The translations under genes were made by a program, and so were the position numbers. A stretch of 46,656 nucleotides of DNA from DASVDE01 sp036381235 (GTDB taxonomy: Bacteria; Actinomycetota; Thermoleophilia; Solirubrobacterales; 70-9). Location: the NCBI GenBank assembly GCA_036381235.1, contig DASVDE010000008.1, positions 1 through 46,656 on the forward strand. Direction: 5' to 3'. The notes under the pieces are model-generated. The model was not told the origin of the DNA and made no database searches. It was given only the letters and a program-made list of their open reading frames with translations. The number at the start of each line of letters is the position of its first letter. The first letter of the stretch is position 1. Shown in pieces: positions 30,666 to 38,192 of the stretch.

Positions 30666-31627
30666 TGGAAGCTGCGAGGGTCACGGCCACTGCCGCCACC
30701 GCGCCGCGCGACAGCGTCGGCAGTTGGCCTTGGCGCGACCGCCTCGGTTATTTCGCTGCCTGGGGCACCGGTCTGGCCCTGATCGCGATCGCTGCCGCGA
30801 TCGTCATCTACATGGCCTGGCGCGGTGCCCAGTACTTCGATCTGGGTCTGCTGTTCGAAAGCCCCAACGCGACCCTCAACCAGGCCCAGAGCGGCGGCTT
30901 CAAGGACCCGATCATCGGCACCGCGCTGCTGCTGACGATCTCCACGCTGATCGCGGCGCCGCTCGGTGTCGCGATCGCTGTTTGGCTGACCGAGTACGGC
31001 CGGCCGACCGGCCTTGCCCGCGCGGTCGAGTCGGCGGTCGAGGTCGTCGCGGGCACGCCGAGCATCGTGCTGGCGATGTTCGGCCTGGTCTTCTTCCAGC
31101 AGCAGTGGCTGGGCTTTCTCACCTTCGATGCCGAGGGCGGCGCGGTCCTGGGGCGCTCCTTCATCGCCGCCTCTTCGATGATGGCGCTGATCGCGCTGCC
31201 GCTTGTCGTCGGCGCTACCCGCGAGGCATTGAACGCGATCCCCGGTCACGTGCGCGAGGCCTCATACGCGCTCGGCAAGACCAAGGCGGCGACGATCCGG
31301 CGGGTGCTGCTGCCGGCGGCACGCCCAGGCATCGGCACCGGCGCCGCGCTCGGGATGGGCCGCGTCGCGGGCGACACCGCGATCGTCGTCGTCCTGCTCG
31401 GCGCCACTCTTCAGATCCAAAACGGCGCCGGTGGCAGCGTCTTCGGCCTCTTCCGTGGCACCGGCAGCACCCTCACCAGCTACGTCTACTACAACTCGCC
31501 GGCCGGCGAAGGGCTCTCTCCCGAGAAAGCCTATTTCGCCGCCTTCGTCCTGCTGCTCCTCGTCATCTTCCTCAACTTCGTGGTGACCCGGCTGGCGCGG
31601 GGGAGGGGTGAGCGATGGACTCGCTGA
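30665..31627 (+). CDS. pstA: phosphate ABC transporter permease PstA
   Basis: A 320-residue permease reading from the ATG at 30665, which overlaps the pstC stop as TGATG; a GTG one codon earlier is also possible. Six hydrophobic segments, the first at about 33-53. The coupling motif reads REALNAIPGHVREASYALGK then TKAATIRRVLLPAARPGI, the EAA loop that contacts PstB. The long loop after the first helix is like that of PstC. The end overlaps pstB by 13 bp. Confidence 0.95.
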   Translation: MEAARVTATAATAPRDSVGSWPWRDRLGYFAAWGTGLALIAIAAAIVIYMAWRGAQYFDLGLLFESPNATLNQAQSGGFKDPIIGTALLLTISTLIAAPLGVAIAVWLTEYGRPTGLARAVESAVEVVAGTPSIVLAMFGLVFFQQQWLGFLTFDAEGGAVLGRSFIAASSMMALIALPLVVGATREALNAIPGHVREASYALGKTKAATIRRVLLPAARPGIGTGAALGMGRVAGDTAIVVVLLGATLQIQNGAGGSVFGLFRGTGSTLTSYVYYNSPAGEGLSPEKAYFAAFVLLLLVIFLNFVVTRLARGRGERWTR

Positions 31628-32568
31628 TCCCCGCCGGTCCTCCGCGCGATGAGCGCGACGTGGTCCTCGGGCCGCCGCCCCCCGTTCGCCGCATCGTCGT
31701 CGATCGTGAGCCGACCGTGGCGCAGCCGCCATCCGCCAACGGGCACGCCGCGCAGCCGGGGGCCTTCGGCCCCGCCGCCCCGGGACGCCGCCCGGGCCCC
31801 AGTGCCGGGCCCAAGATCGAGCGAATGCGGATCGACGGGGTCTCGATCGCCTACGGCGACAAGTGGGCCGTCAACAACGTCTCGATCCCGGTTCGACAGG
31901 GCGAGGTGTTGGCGCTGATCGGCCCCTCGGGCTGCGGCAAGACGACGCTGCTGCGTTCCCTCAACCGGCTGGTCGAGATCACGCCGACGGCGGTCCGTCA
32001 CGGTCAGATCACGCTCGACGGCGAGGACATCGACCGGATGGAGGTGACCGCGCTGCGGCGGCGGGTGAGCATGGTCTTCCAGCAGCCCAACCCGTTCCCG
32101 ATGAGCGTCTTCGACAACGTCGCCTACGCGCTGCGCGAGCAGGGAGCCGGCCGCCCCGGCAAGGATGCGCTGATGCCCTATGTGGGCGACGCTCTGGTCC
32201 GCGCCGGGCTATGGGACGAGGTGGGCGCCACCCTCGACCACCCGGCCTTGCGCCTCTCCGGGGGTCAACAGCAGCGGCTCTGCATTGCCCGCGCTCTCGC
32301 CGCCCGCCCCGAGGTCCTGCTGCTCGACGAGCCCTGCTCGGCGCTCGACCCGCGCTCGACCCAGGTGATCGAGGAGCTGATCCTCAGGCTGCGCGACGAG
32401 GTGGCGGTGGTGATCGTTACCCACAACATGCAGCAGGCGCTGCGGATCGCCGACCACGTCGGCTTCATGTATTTGGGCGAGCTGGTCGAGTACGGACCCG
32501 CCGAGCAGGTTTTCGGCGCCCCCCGCCAGGAGCGCACCCGCGAGTACGTGGGAGGCGCGTTCGGATGA
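31615..32568 (+). CDS. pstB: phosphate ABC transporter ATP-binding protein with N-terminal extension
   Basis: A 317-residue ATPase. Motifs: Walker A GPSGCGKTT at 103-111, Q-loop Gln156, QPNPFPMSVFDNVAYALR (the PstB-specific stretch, 157-174), signature LSGGQ at 214-218, Walker B VLLLDEP at 234-240 and His270. PstB proteins are usually about 250 residues; here some 68 Pro/Gly/Arg-rich residues precede the ABC fold. GGAGGGG 6 nt before the ATG supports the long form. The extension's DNA has GC-rich hairpins (GGGGCC/GGCCCC near 31760). Energises the PstCA channel. Confidence 0.95.
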   Translation: MDSLIPAGPPRDERDVVLGPPPPVRRIVVDREPTVAQPPSANGHAAQPGAFGPAAPGRRPGPSAGPKIERMRIDGVSIAYGDKWAVNNVSIPVRQGEVLALIGPSGCGKTTLLRSLNRLVEITPTAVRHGQITLDGEDIDRMEVTALRRRVSMVFQQPNPFPMSVFDNVAYALREQGAGRPGKDALMPYVGDALVRAGLWDEVGATLDHPALRLSGGQQQRLCIARALAARPEVLLLDEPCSALDPRSTQVIEELILRLRDEVAVVIVTHNMQQALRIADHVGFMYLGELVEYGPAEQVFGAPRQERTREYVGGAFG

Positions 32569-33314
32569 TCGGCCGCGCCCAGATCCCGATGGCGCTCGTC
32601 CTCACAGGTGTCGCGCTGGTGGCCACCGGCTGTCAGTCGACCCAGGACAAGAGCTCCGAGATCGCCGCCGAGCTGGGCCCGGTCGCACAGGAGAAAGGGC
32701 TGCGGATAGGCAAAGAAAACCGCGAGGTGAAGGTCGTCTCGACGACGCTGCTCACCGACGCGGTCGGCAGCGCCGTCGTCGTCGAGTTGCACAACGACTC
32801 CGGCACCGACCTGATCGACGCGCCGATCCTGATCGACGTGCTCGATGCCAAGGGGCACAGCGTCTATCGCAACGACATCCCGGGAATCGAGCCGGCCCTG
32901 GCCTCCGTCCCATTCATCCCGGCCGGCGGCGATGTCGCCTGGGTGCACGATCAGATCCTCGCGGTCGGCAAGCCCGACTCGGTAAAGGTCAAGGTCGGCG
33001 CCGGCGCCGAGCCCTTCACCGGCGAGCAGCCCGAGGTCACCGTCTCTGAGCCGAAGCTCGAGGGCGATCCTATCTCCGGTCTGGCCGCGGGCGGCAAGGT
33101 CGTCAACAACAGCGGCGAGGATCAGCCGCGGGTCCTGCTCTACGCGATCGCCCGCAAGGGAGACCGGATCGTCGCCGCCGGCCGCGGCGCGGTTGAGCAT
33201 CTGAAAGCGACCGGGAAGCCGATCGCCTACAGCATCTTCTTCATCGGCGATCCGAAGGGGGCGCAGTTGACGGTCACCTACTACCCGACCCTGCCGGGCC
33301 AGGAGGGCGCATGA
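32565..33314 (+). CDS. lipoprotein of the pst operon, unknown function
   Basis: A 249-residue protein starting ATG at 32565, overlapping the pstB stop as ATGA. A lipoprotein signal is evident: QIPMALVLTGVALVATGC, with lipobox A-T-G-C and Cys23. The mature part has two similar beta domains, each opening with strands such as SAVVVELHNDSGTDL and GGKVVNNSGEDQPRVLLYAI, which look like FxLYD or DUF4352-type immunoglobulin-like folds. It may scaffold surface components next to the phosphate transporter. Function not recognised. Confidence 0.75.
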   Translation: MIGRAQIPMALVLTGVALVATGCQSTQDKSSEIAAELGPVAQEKGLRIGKENREVKVVSTTLLTDAVGSAVVVELHNDSGTDLIDAPILIDVLDAKGHSVYRNDIPGIEPALASVPFIPAGGDVAWVHDQILAVGKPDSVKVKVGAGAEPFTGEQPEVTVSEPKLEGDPISGLAAGGKVVNNSGEDQPRVLLYAIARKGDRIVAAGRGAVEHLKATGKPIAYSIFFIGDPKGAQLTVTYYPTLPGQEGA

Positions 33315-33976
33315 TCGATCCGGGCGCCCAGCAGACGCAGGTCTTGGGTGAGCATGGCGATCCCTGTCGCGGCTGCGGGGCTGCGCTCGCTGCGGATCAG
33401 CGCTACTGCCTCAACTGCGGTCGGCGCCGCGGTGAGCGGCGGATCGACTACCGCGAGCACCTCTCCACCAACGGCGCCGGCGCCGTTGGCGAGGCCCAGA
33501 CCGTCGCGCCCGCTGCCGCGCCGGAGAAGGGCGGTCGCGACTACGCGCCGCTTGCCGCGGCCGGCGGGATCGCGGTGCTCGGCCTGATGCTGCTGATCGG
33601 CGTGTTGATCGGCAAGGGCAACGGCGCCGAAACGCAGGCGCCCGCGCCGGTGGTGCGAGTCACCGGGAGCAGCGCCGGGGGCAGCGATACGACTGCGGCC
33701 GACGACTCCTCCGGCCGGGTGAACTCGAACGCCGCGAAGAGCGCAAGCAGCAAGGGCAAGGGAGGGGGGAGCCTGGCCTCCGGCAAGGGAGGGTCGAGCG
33801 CCCCCGCTGTGATCGCCGGCGACGACGATCTCAAGGCGCTCCAGGAACAGAGCCCCGAGGAATACCAACAGTCCAGCGCCAAATTGCCCGACACGATCGC
33901 CACGCCGGGCGCGCCGCCGCCGGTCGACGACAAAGCGCCCGGGGGCGGCAGCGGCGGAGGGGCGGTGATCAAGTGA
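33311..33976 (+). CDS. zinc-ribbon membrane protein
   Basis: A 221-residue protein. A cytoplasmic N-terminal zinc ribbon (CRGCGAALAADQRYCLNCG, Cys19, 22, 34 and 37) leads to one membrane helix at about 83-101 (AAAGGIAVLGLMLLIGVLIG) and a Gly/Ser/Lys-rich extracytoplasmic tail with no clear fold. The strong site AGGAGG lies 4 nt before the ATG, which overlaps the preceding stop as ATGA. Proteins of this plan often tether envelope machinery to the membrane. The next gene encodes a second zinc-ribbon protein, so the two may pair. Confidence 0.75.
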   Translation: MIDPGAQQTQVLGEHGDPCRGCGAALAADQRYCLNCGRRRGERRIDYREHLSTNGAGAVGEAQTVAPAAAPEKGGRDYAPLAAAGGIAVLGLMLLIGVLIGKGNGAETQAPAPVVRVTGSSAGGSDTTAADDSSGRVNSNAAKSASSKGKGGGSLASGKGGSSAPAVIAGDDDLKALQEQSPEEYQQSSAKLPDTIATPGAPPPVDDKAPGGGSGGGAVIK

Positions 33977-34302
33977 GTGCGGACCTTCCCCAGCGGCGAA
34001 GGCAGCTGTCCGAACGGCTCGCCGAGCTGCAATGGGATCTCGGCGGCCTCGCTTACGAGATGGCGATCCGCGATCACTTTCGGCTCGACGTCCTCGCTCG
34101 CAAGGCGGCCGAGCTTCAGCAGACCGATGCCGAGCTGGCCGAGGTGGAGCGGATGCTGAAGCTCGACCAAGCCGGCGCCGCCGGCGCCTGTGGCTCATGC
34201 GGCGCCCTTTACGCACGGGGCTCGGTCTTCTGCTGGCAGTGCGGCAAGGACCTGATGGAGCGCAGCCAGGTCGGGACGACGACCCGGCAGGTCCAGGCAT
34301 GA
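33973..34302 (+). CDS. coiled-coil protein with C-terminal zinc ribbon
   Basis: A 109-residue protein from a GTG overlapping the previous stop as GTGA. Residues about 5-65 form a heptad-like helix (RRRQLSERLAELQWDLGGLA, then AAELQQTDAELAEVERMLKL). A zinc ribbon with CGSCGALYARGSVFCWQCG (Cys73, 76, 88 and 91) follows. It is soluble, with no signal peptide. It may associate with the membrane zinc-ribbon protein of the preceding gene. Function not recognised. Confidence 0.7.
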   Translation: MSADLPQRRRQLSERLAELQWDLGGLAYEMAIRDHFRLDVLARKAAELQQTDAELAEVERMLKLDQAGAAGACGSCGALYARGSVFCWQCGKDLMERSQVGTTTRQVQA

Positions 34303-35456
34303 CCCGTGTCTTCCGCGCCGCCGCCCTGGTGGTCACCGACCGTCGCTGGGCCGCAACCCTCTCGGCGACGGCGCTCGGCTTCGGTCTCTTCATCGGCGTC
34401 GCGATCGGCCCCGGCGCCGCCGGAACGCTGGCGACAGGCGTCCCCCAGGTGATCGATATCCCGACCGTCAGCGGGGTTGCGGACAGCGGCAGCGAGGAAG
34501 CCCCAGCCGCCGCTCGCGCTGCCCCGGCCACCGGCTCGGCCGGCAGTGAGGCAACCCACTTCCCCTCGGCGGGAACGGCGCTCCCTTCCTACGCCCCAAT
34601 TGCATCCGCCCCCGGTGAGTCGGCGCCGGGACCGGCAAGCCCACCCGCCGCTCCGAAGGTTCCAGCTGCGCCAACTGATCCGGTTGAGCACCCGGATGAG
34701 CTGACCCTCACCGGAACCGTCGTCCACGACAACCCAGCCGCCGGCAGTTACGCCCTGGCGATCGCCGGCGGCGAGCTGGTGCCGGTGCACACGGCCAAGC
34801 TGCCCGACCCGGGCGAGAAACTGAGCGTCGTGGTGCGTCGCCTCGCCAATGGCACCTTCGCCGAGGCAGCCAGGCCTGAGGAGTCGGGGGCCGCCACGCG
34901 CGCCACCTTCAACGGCACCATCACCTACATCGACCCGACTCCGGAGTCGCCGGCCTACACCGTCTCCGGGCGTGGCGCCTCGCTCCTGGTCCATGTTCAC
35001 CCCGATCCCACCGGCGCAGGGCTTCGGCTCCCCGCGCTGGGCGCCTACGCGACAGTCGCCGTCGACATCGAGCAGCCGACGGGACTCGAGCCCACCGCGA
35101 CTCTTTGGCAGCACGAGATCGACGTGGTGGACGGTGCGCCCTCTACTTACCTCGACCTCGCCGGCACCGTCGAGGCGATCCTGCCCGAGGTCGGCCAGAT
35201 CCTCTTCTCCGCGGACGACGCCCGCGAGGGCGAAGCCGACCTCACCCTCACCGTTCCGAGGGGAATCAGCTCAGCCAAACTCAAGCTCAACGACTCCTAC
35301 CTGGCCACCGCCACGGTCGAGGAAGACGGCACCCTCACCCTCGCGGGCATCGCCGGCGATGAGCACACCGAAGGCGCCGAGGACTCCAGCTCAGCGCAGG
35401 GAGACCTGAAGCGCTCCCTTCCTACGCCTTCTCGGGCTCTACCGCCGCCTCGCTGA
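34299..35456 (+). CDS. membrane-anchored protein with three OB-like repeats
   Basis: A 385-residue protein from ATG 34299 (ATGA overlap). A hydrophobic segment at about 20-48 anchors or exports it, followed by an Ala/Pro-rich linker (about 65-130). Three repeats resembling DUF5666-type OB folds follow: TLTGTVVHDNPAAGSYALAI, TFNGTITYIDPTPESPAYTV and DLAGTVEAILPEVGQILFSA. The final 20 residues (LKRSLPTPSRALPPPR) look unlike the rest and overlap the convergent exporter gene by 35 bp. An 18-nt sequence in the linker DNA recurs in this tail in another frame. It closes the pst-linked operon. Function unknown. Confidence 0.75.
   Translation: MTRVFRAAALVVTDRRWAATLSATALGFGLFIGVAIGPGAAGTLATGVPQVIDIPTVSGVADSGSEEAPAAARAAPATGSAGSEATHFPSAGTALPSYAPIASAPGESAPGPASPPAAPKVPAAPTDPVEHPDELTLTGTVVHDNPAAGSYALAIAGGELVPVHTAKLPDPGEKLSVVVRRLANGTFAEAARPEESGAATRATFNGTITYIDPTPESPAYTVSGRGASLLVHVHPDPTGAGLRLPALGAYATVAVDIEQPTGLEPTATLWQHEIDVVDGAPSTYLDLAGTVEAILPEVGQILFSADDAREGEADLTLTVPRGISSAKLKLNDSYLATATVEEDGTLTLAGIAGDEHTEGAEDSSSAQGDLKRSLPTPSRALPPPR
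34578..34595 (+). repeat. 18-nt exact repeat, copy 1
   Basis: GCGCTCCCTTCCTACGCC in the linker-coding part of the OB-repeat gene, read as ALPSYA. Identical to 35411-35428. Confidence 0.7.
35411..35428 (+). repeat. 18-nt exact repeat, copy 2
   Basis: The same 18 bases near the 3' end of the same gene, in a different reading frame (RSLPTP), overlapping the stop codon of the convergent MMPL gene. Confidence 0.7.
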
Positions 35457-37557
35457 TCCCGAAGCGCTCGTGCAGCCGCCGCAGCGGCGCCGGGGCCCAC
35501 CAGTTCCACTTGCCGAGCAGCGCCATCAGCGAGGGGACCAGCAGGGCGCGGATGATGCTGGCGTCGATCAGCACCGCCAGCGCGGTGCCGACCCCGTTCT
35601 CCTTGATGAAGATGATCTTCGAGGTGGCGAAGGCGAACATCACGATCGCGAACAGCACTGCCGCCGCGGTGACGATCCGCCCGGTCCGCTCCAGGCCGAT
35701 CGCCACGCACTCGGTGTCGGAGGCTCCGCGGTCGCGGGCCTCTTTGATCCGCGAGAGCAGGAACACCGCGTAGTCGGTGGAGAGCCCGAAGGCGACGGCG
35801 AAGAGCAGGATCGGGTTCGTCTGCTCGATCGCCCCCGGGCTGCTGTAGCTGAGCAGCCCCTCGAACCGTCCGTCCTGGAAGATCAGCACCAGCAGGCCGA
35901 AGACGGCGCTGAGGTTGAGGAAGTTCATGATCAGCGACTTGACCGGCAGCACAACCGAGCCGGTCATCAGGAAGAGGATGACCAGGGTGGCGACGACGAT
36001 GATCGCCAGGGCGATCGGTAGGTTGCGGCCGAGGCTTCCCTTGAAGTCGAGGAAGTCGGCGGTGGCGCCGCTGACCCCGACGTCGGCCCCCGGCGGCTCC
36101 GGCAGGCTGCGGATCCGCTTGACGGTCTCCTGACTTGCATTGGAGACGAACGGGTTGGCGGAGACGACCTGGATCGCCGTCACCCCGTCGGCCAGCCGTT
36201 GCGGCGGGGCGACCTCGGCGACGCCGTCGACCCTGCGCACCCGCGCGGCGAAGCGCGCCGCCGAATTCGGTCCGCCGCCCTCGAAGTCGATCCAGATCGG
36301 CGTCTCGCGGTAGGGCGGGAACTGCGTGCTGACCGTGTCGTAGGCCTGGCGCGCGCTCGCCGACTCCGGTAGGACGGTCGGGTCGACGGTGTTGAACTTG
36401 ATCCCTAGGAAGGGGATGCCCATCGCGATCAGCAGCAGGGCGCTGAGCGTCGCAACCGGCACCGGGCGGCGCATCACGAAGCGCGAGAGCCGGTACCAGA
36501 ACCCCTGCTCGTCGGGTCGCGTATCGGCCTCCGCCCGGCGCTGCAGGAATTTCGGCGCCAGCGAGTTGACCCTGGTGCCGAGCAGCGTCAGGACCGCGGG
36601 CAGCACGGTCAGCGAGACGGCCGCGGCGAGCAGGGCGGCGAGCGAGCCGCCGAGCCCCATCGAGTAGAGGAAGCGCTGGGGGAAGACGAGCAGCGATGCC
36701 AGCGCCGCGGCGACCGTCAGGGATGAGAAGAAGACCGTGCGCCCGGCGGTCGCCAGCACCCGCCGCATCGCCGCCAGGCCGGGCCCGTCCTTGGCGATCT
36801 CCTCGCGGTAGCGGGAGACGACGAAGAGGCTGTAGTCGATCGCCAGGCCGAGGCCGATCGCCGTCGTCAGGTTGAGCGCGAAGATCGAGATCGAGCCCAG
36901 CTCGCTTGCGATTCGCAGGATCAGGAAGGTGCCGACGATCGCCAGGCCGCCGACCATCAGCGGCAGCAGCGAGGCGACGAGGCTGCGGAAGAAGACCAGG
37001 GCGAGCAGGAAGAGCAGCGGGAAGGCCAGCATCTCCGCCTTCTGGAGGTCCTTCTCGACCTGCTTGTTGACCTGCTCCTGGGCGATGGCGGCGCCGCCGA
37101 CCAGCACGCCCGGGTGAGCGGAGAGCTGGTCGGCGATCGCCGCTCCCGCCTCCTGCCACTGCTTGTCCTCGGTCGGCTTCAGCGCCACCGCGAAATAGGT
37201 GGAGCGACGGTCGTGGGAGACGAAGGCGGGAGAGCGGGTGTCGTAGTAGCCGGTCACCGACTGCACGTCGGCGCGGCGGCGCACGCTGCGCTCCAGCGCC
37301 TCGACCCGCGCGCGGGTGGCCGGCGAGGCCACGGGGGCGTTCTTCATCACCGCAATCACCGCGGGCACGCGCAGCCCCGCGTCCTGCAGCCGCTCCCTCG
37401 CCTTGACGGTTTCGGTCGAGGGGTCGTCGGCGCCGTAGGGATCGAGGCGCTGCGCGACCGAGCCACCGAGCGCCCCCGCGATCAGGAAGAAGCCGACCGC
37501 GATGAGGCCGATCCGGCGGGGATGGCCATCGGCGAGGCGGGCAAGTGCATCGAACAT
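35422..37557 (-). CDS. MMPL-family RND exporter
   Basis: A 711-residue transporter with two homologous halves, each of a large extracytoplasmic loop and five or six helices. The proton-relay signature occurs twice: GLGLAIDYSLFVVSRYREE near residue 240 and AFGLSTDYAVFLLSRIKEA near 590, each with an Asp-Tyr pair in the helix. The ATG at 37557 is chosen because GGAGCAG lies just upstream and an in-frame extension of 24 residues has no membrane character. Start and the PadR stop overlap as TGATG, so the pair is co-translated. Family members move lipids, siderophores or drugs outward by proton motive force; with a PadR regulator, drug or lipid efflux is likely. Substrate unknown. Confidence 0.92.
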   Translation of the reverse strand: MFDALARLADGHPRRIGLIAVGFFLIAGALGGSVAQRLDPYGADDPSTETVKARERLQDAGLRVPAVIAVMKNAPVASPATRARVEALERSVRRRADVQSVTGYYDTRSPAFVSHDRRSTYFAVALKPTEDKQWQEAGAAIADQLSAHPGVLVGGAAIAQEQVNKQVEKDLQKAEMLAFPLLFLLALVFFRSLVASLLPLMVGGLAIVGTFLILRIASELGSISIFALNLTTAIGLGLAIDYSLFVVSRYREEIAKDGPGLAAMRRVLATAGRTVFFSSLTVAAALASLLVFPQRFLYSMGLGGSLAALLAAAVSLTVLPAVLTLLGTRVNSLAPKFLQRRAEADTRPDEQGFWYRLSRFVMRRPVPVATLSALLLIAMGIPFLGIKFNTVDPTVLPESASARQAYDTVSTQFPPYRETPIWIDFEGGGPNSAARFAARVRRVDGVAEVAPPQRLADGVTAIQVVSANPFVSNASQETVKRIRSLPEPPGADVGVSGATADFLDFKGSLGRNLPIALAIIVVATLVILFLMTGSVVLPVKSLIMNFLNLSAVFGLLVLIFQDGRFEGLLSYSSPGAIEQTNPILLFAVAFGLSTDYAVFLLSRIKEARDRGASDTECVAIGLERTGRIVTAAAVLFAIVMFAFATSKIIFIKENGVGTALAVLIDASIIRALLVPSLMALLGKWNWWAPAPLRRLHERFGISEAAVEPEKA

Positions 37558-38111
37558 CAGCTGCTCCTTTTCTCGCGAGCAGGATCGAGGAGCTGGGCCT
37601 CCATCCGCTCGCACCATTCGGCAAACCACTCGTTGAACTCGATCCCGCCCCGCAGCACCATCAGCGGGAACGGATCGCCCTCTCCATCCTTGGCCAGCGC
37701 CTTGGGCTCGATCGACCGCAGCCGCTCGGCGACCCCGAGCCGGTGCTCCCGCATCGCGCGCAGGGTGGCGACCGCCTCCTCCGGCGGCAGGGCGCCGGCG
37801 AAGAACAGCTTCAGCAGCCCCTCTTCACGCATCTCATAGATCCCCGGCGGCTGCCGCAGCCATTGCTGGAGGGCAGCCCGACCTTCCGGGGTGATCGCGT
37901 AAACGGTTCGCTTGCGCTCGCCACGCGGCGCGTCGACCCCCTCGATCAGCCCCGCCTCGGAGAGCCGCTTCAGCTCCGGGTAGATCTGCCCGTAGCTGGC
38001 TGCCCAGAAGAAGCGGGTCGTGTCGTCGACCAGCCCCTTGATCTCATAGCCCGACCGCGGCTCGCGGCTGACCATCCCGAGGATCACGTAGGCGGTGGCG
38101 CTCAGCTCCAT
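37557..38111 (-). CDS. PadR-family transcriptional regulator
   Basis: A 184-residue protein. Residues 1-85 form the PadR winged helix (ATAYVILGMVSREPRSGYEI, then FFWAASYGQIYPELKRLSEA and the wing RGERKRTVYAITPEGRAAL). A C-terminal helical dimerisation domain (about 95-180) of the Vir_C_ter type follows. It should repress its own transcript and the MMPL gene downstream and be released by a small hydrophobic ligand. A 21-bp perfect operator-like palindrome lies 11 bp upstream of its ATG, overlapping the likely -10 region. Confidence 0.95.
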   Translation of the reverse strand: MELSATAYVILGMVSREPRSGYEIKGLVDDTTRFFWAASYGQIYPELKRLSEAGLIEGVDAPRGERKRTVYAITPEGRAALQQWLRQPPGIYEMREEGLLKLFFAGALPPEEAVATLRAMREHRLGVAERLRSIEPKALAKDGEGDPFPLMVLRGGIEFNEWFAEWCERMEAQLLDPAREKRSS

Positions 38112-38121
38112 CGCCCAAAAG

Positions 38122-38142
38122 GATATATCGCTTCGATATATC
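38122..38142. promoter_or_regulatory. PadR operator-like palindrome
   Basis: GATATATCG and CGATATATC are perfect 9-bp inverted repeats around CTT. It is an AT-rich island in GC-rich DNA, between the divergent padR and ask genes. Its TATATC half (minus strand) could be the padR -10, so binding would block it; it is 36 bp upstream of the ask -10 and may affect that gene as well. Confidence 0.75.
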
Positions 38143-38177
38143 TAAAAGCGTGATCTAGCTCACACTTGACGGGCAAC

Positions 38178-38183
38178 TATTCT
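38178..38183 (+). promoter_or_regulatory. -10 hexamer TATTCT of aspartate kinase gene
   Basis: TATTCT lies 9 nt before the ATG at 38193; no ribosome site is present in between, so a leaderless or very short leader is expected. A TTGACG at 38166-38171 is too close to act as its -35. Confidence 0.4.
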
Positions 38184-38192
38184 CAGCCGTCC

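Noticed and set aside
38112..38192. A lysine or T-box riboswitch before aspartate kinase
   Set aside because: Only about 80 bp separate padR from ask, and a -10 box sits 9 nt before the ATG, leaving no room for a structured leader.
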